The translations under genes were made by a program, and so were the position numbers. 64,000 nucleotides of DNA, taken from the NCBI RefSeq assembly GCF_000213555.1, contig NZ_GL891984.1, positions 200,272-264,271 of the forward strand, in the 5' to 3' direction. Origin of the DNA: Dysgonomonas gadei ATCC BAA-286. GTDB taxonomy: Bacteria; Bacteroidota; Bacteroidia; Bacteroidales; Dysgonomonadaceae. Below, piece after piece: positions 63,936 through 64,000 of the stretch. Positions within the stretch are counted from its first letter, which is position 1, and every line of letters begins with the position of its first letter. The notes beneath the pieces are model-generated. The model did not search any database. It was given only the letters and a program-made list of their open reading frames with translations, and was not told the origin of the DNA.

Positions 63936-64000
<65 letters not shown>

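Overview
The window comes from an AT-rich Bacteroidota genome, most likely a Bacteroidales of the Dysgonomonas/Parabacteroides kind. The evidence is three SusC/SusD pairs, many lipoproteins with a short hydrophobic leader ending in Cys, TAnnTTTG-type promoter boxes, a hybrid two-component regulator and an Mfa/Fim-type fimbrial cluster. The genus is an inference. No rRNA, tRNA, CRISPR array, phage or intact transposase gene was found.

Layout. (1) 1-11343, + strand: the tail of a FecR-like anti-sigma factor, a SusC with an N-terminal STN signalling domain, SusD, a two-gene LysO-like amino-acid exporter, a GH2 beta-galactosidase and a GH63-like glucosidase. This polysaccharide utilisation locus (PUL) is probably controlled by an ECF sigma/anti-sigma pair lying left of the window. 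(2) 11423-25058, - strand: a membrane-spanning regulator (periplasmic LamG-like plus Kelch propeller, one TM helix, cytoplasmic SARP/BTAD-type DNA-binding part), then SusC, SusD, a DUF3823 lipoprotein and a large GH2 enzyme. The 1.35-kb gap between regulator and SusC holds a 552-bp palindromic element with 31-bp terminal inverted repeats, plus a repeat module that recurs inverted at about 29.4 kb. (3) 25909-47917, - strand: a large locus read from right to left: GH78 rhamnosidase, SusC, SusD, beta-mannosidase-like GH2, ROK sugar kinase, GmhA-like SIS isomerase, clan-A glycosidase, a TIG/LRR lipoprotein, an MFS sugar porter, two GH36 alpha-galactosidases and an EEP phosphatase/nuclease lipoprotein. 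A divergent LacI-type regulator (48789-49811) faces it, with three similar operator-like sequences between. (4) 50003-56762, - strand: a fimbrial operon with a FimB/Mfa2-like lipoprotein, three fimbrillin-like lipoproteins, DUF3575 and a DUF3868/OmpA/TPR protein, followed to the right by a TetR regulator (57337-58053). (5) 58394 to the right edge: a hybrid two-component regulator (HTCS), a divergent GH43 lipoprotein, and the promoter region of a further operon outside the window. A 64-base AG microsatellite runs off the right end.

How it works together. Each PUL follows the same plan: a SusC/SusD outer-membrane importer, surface or periplasmic glycosidases, and its own regulator. Four different regulator classes sit in 64 kb (ECF/FecR/STN, Kelch-SARP, LacI, HTCS). 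Locus 3 looks self-contained, from extracellular debranching (Rha, Gal, Man-type linkages) to inner-membrane uptake (MFS) and cytoplasmic phosphorylation and isomerisation (ROK, SIS). The least familiar items are the Kelch-SARP regulator, the palindromic element, the matched dyad/promoter pair around GH43, and the LacI operator set. Substrates are not provable from sequence alone.
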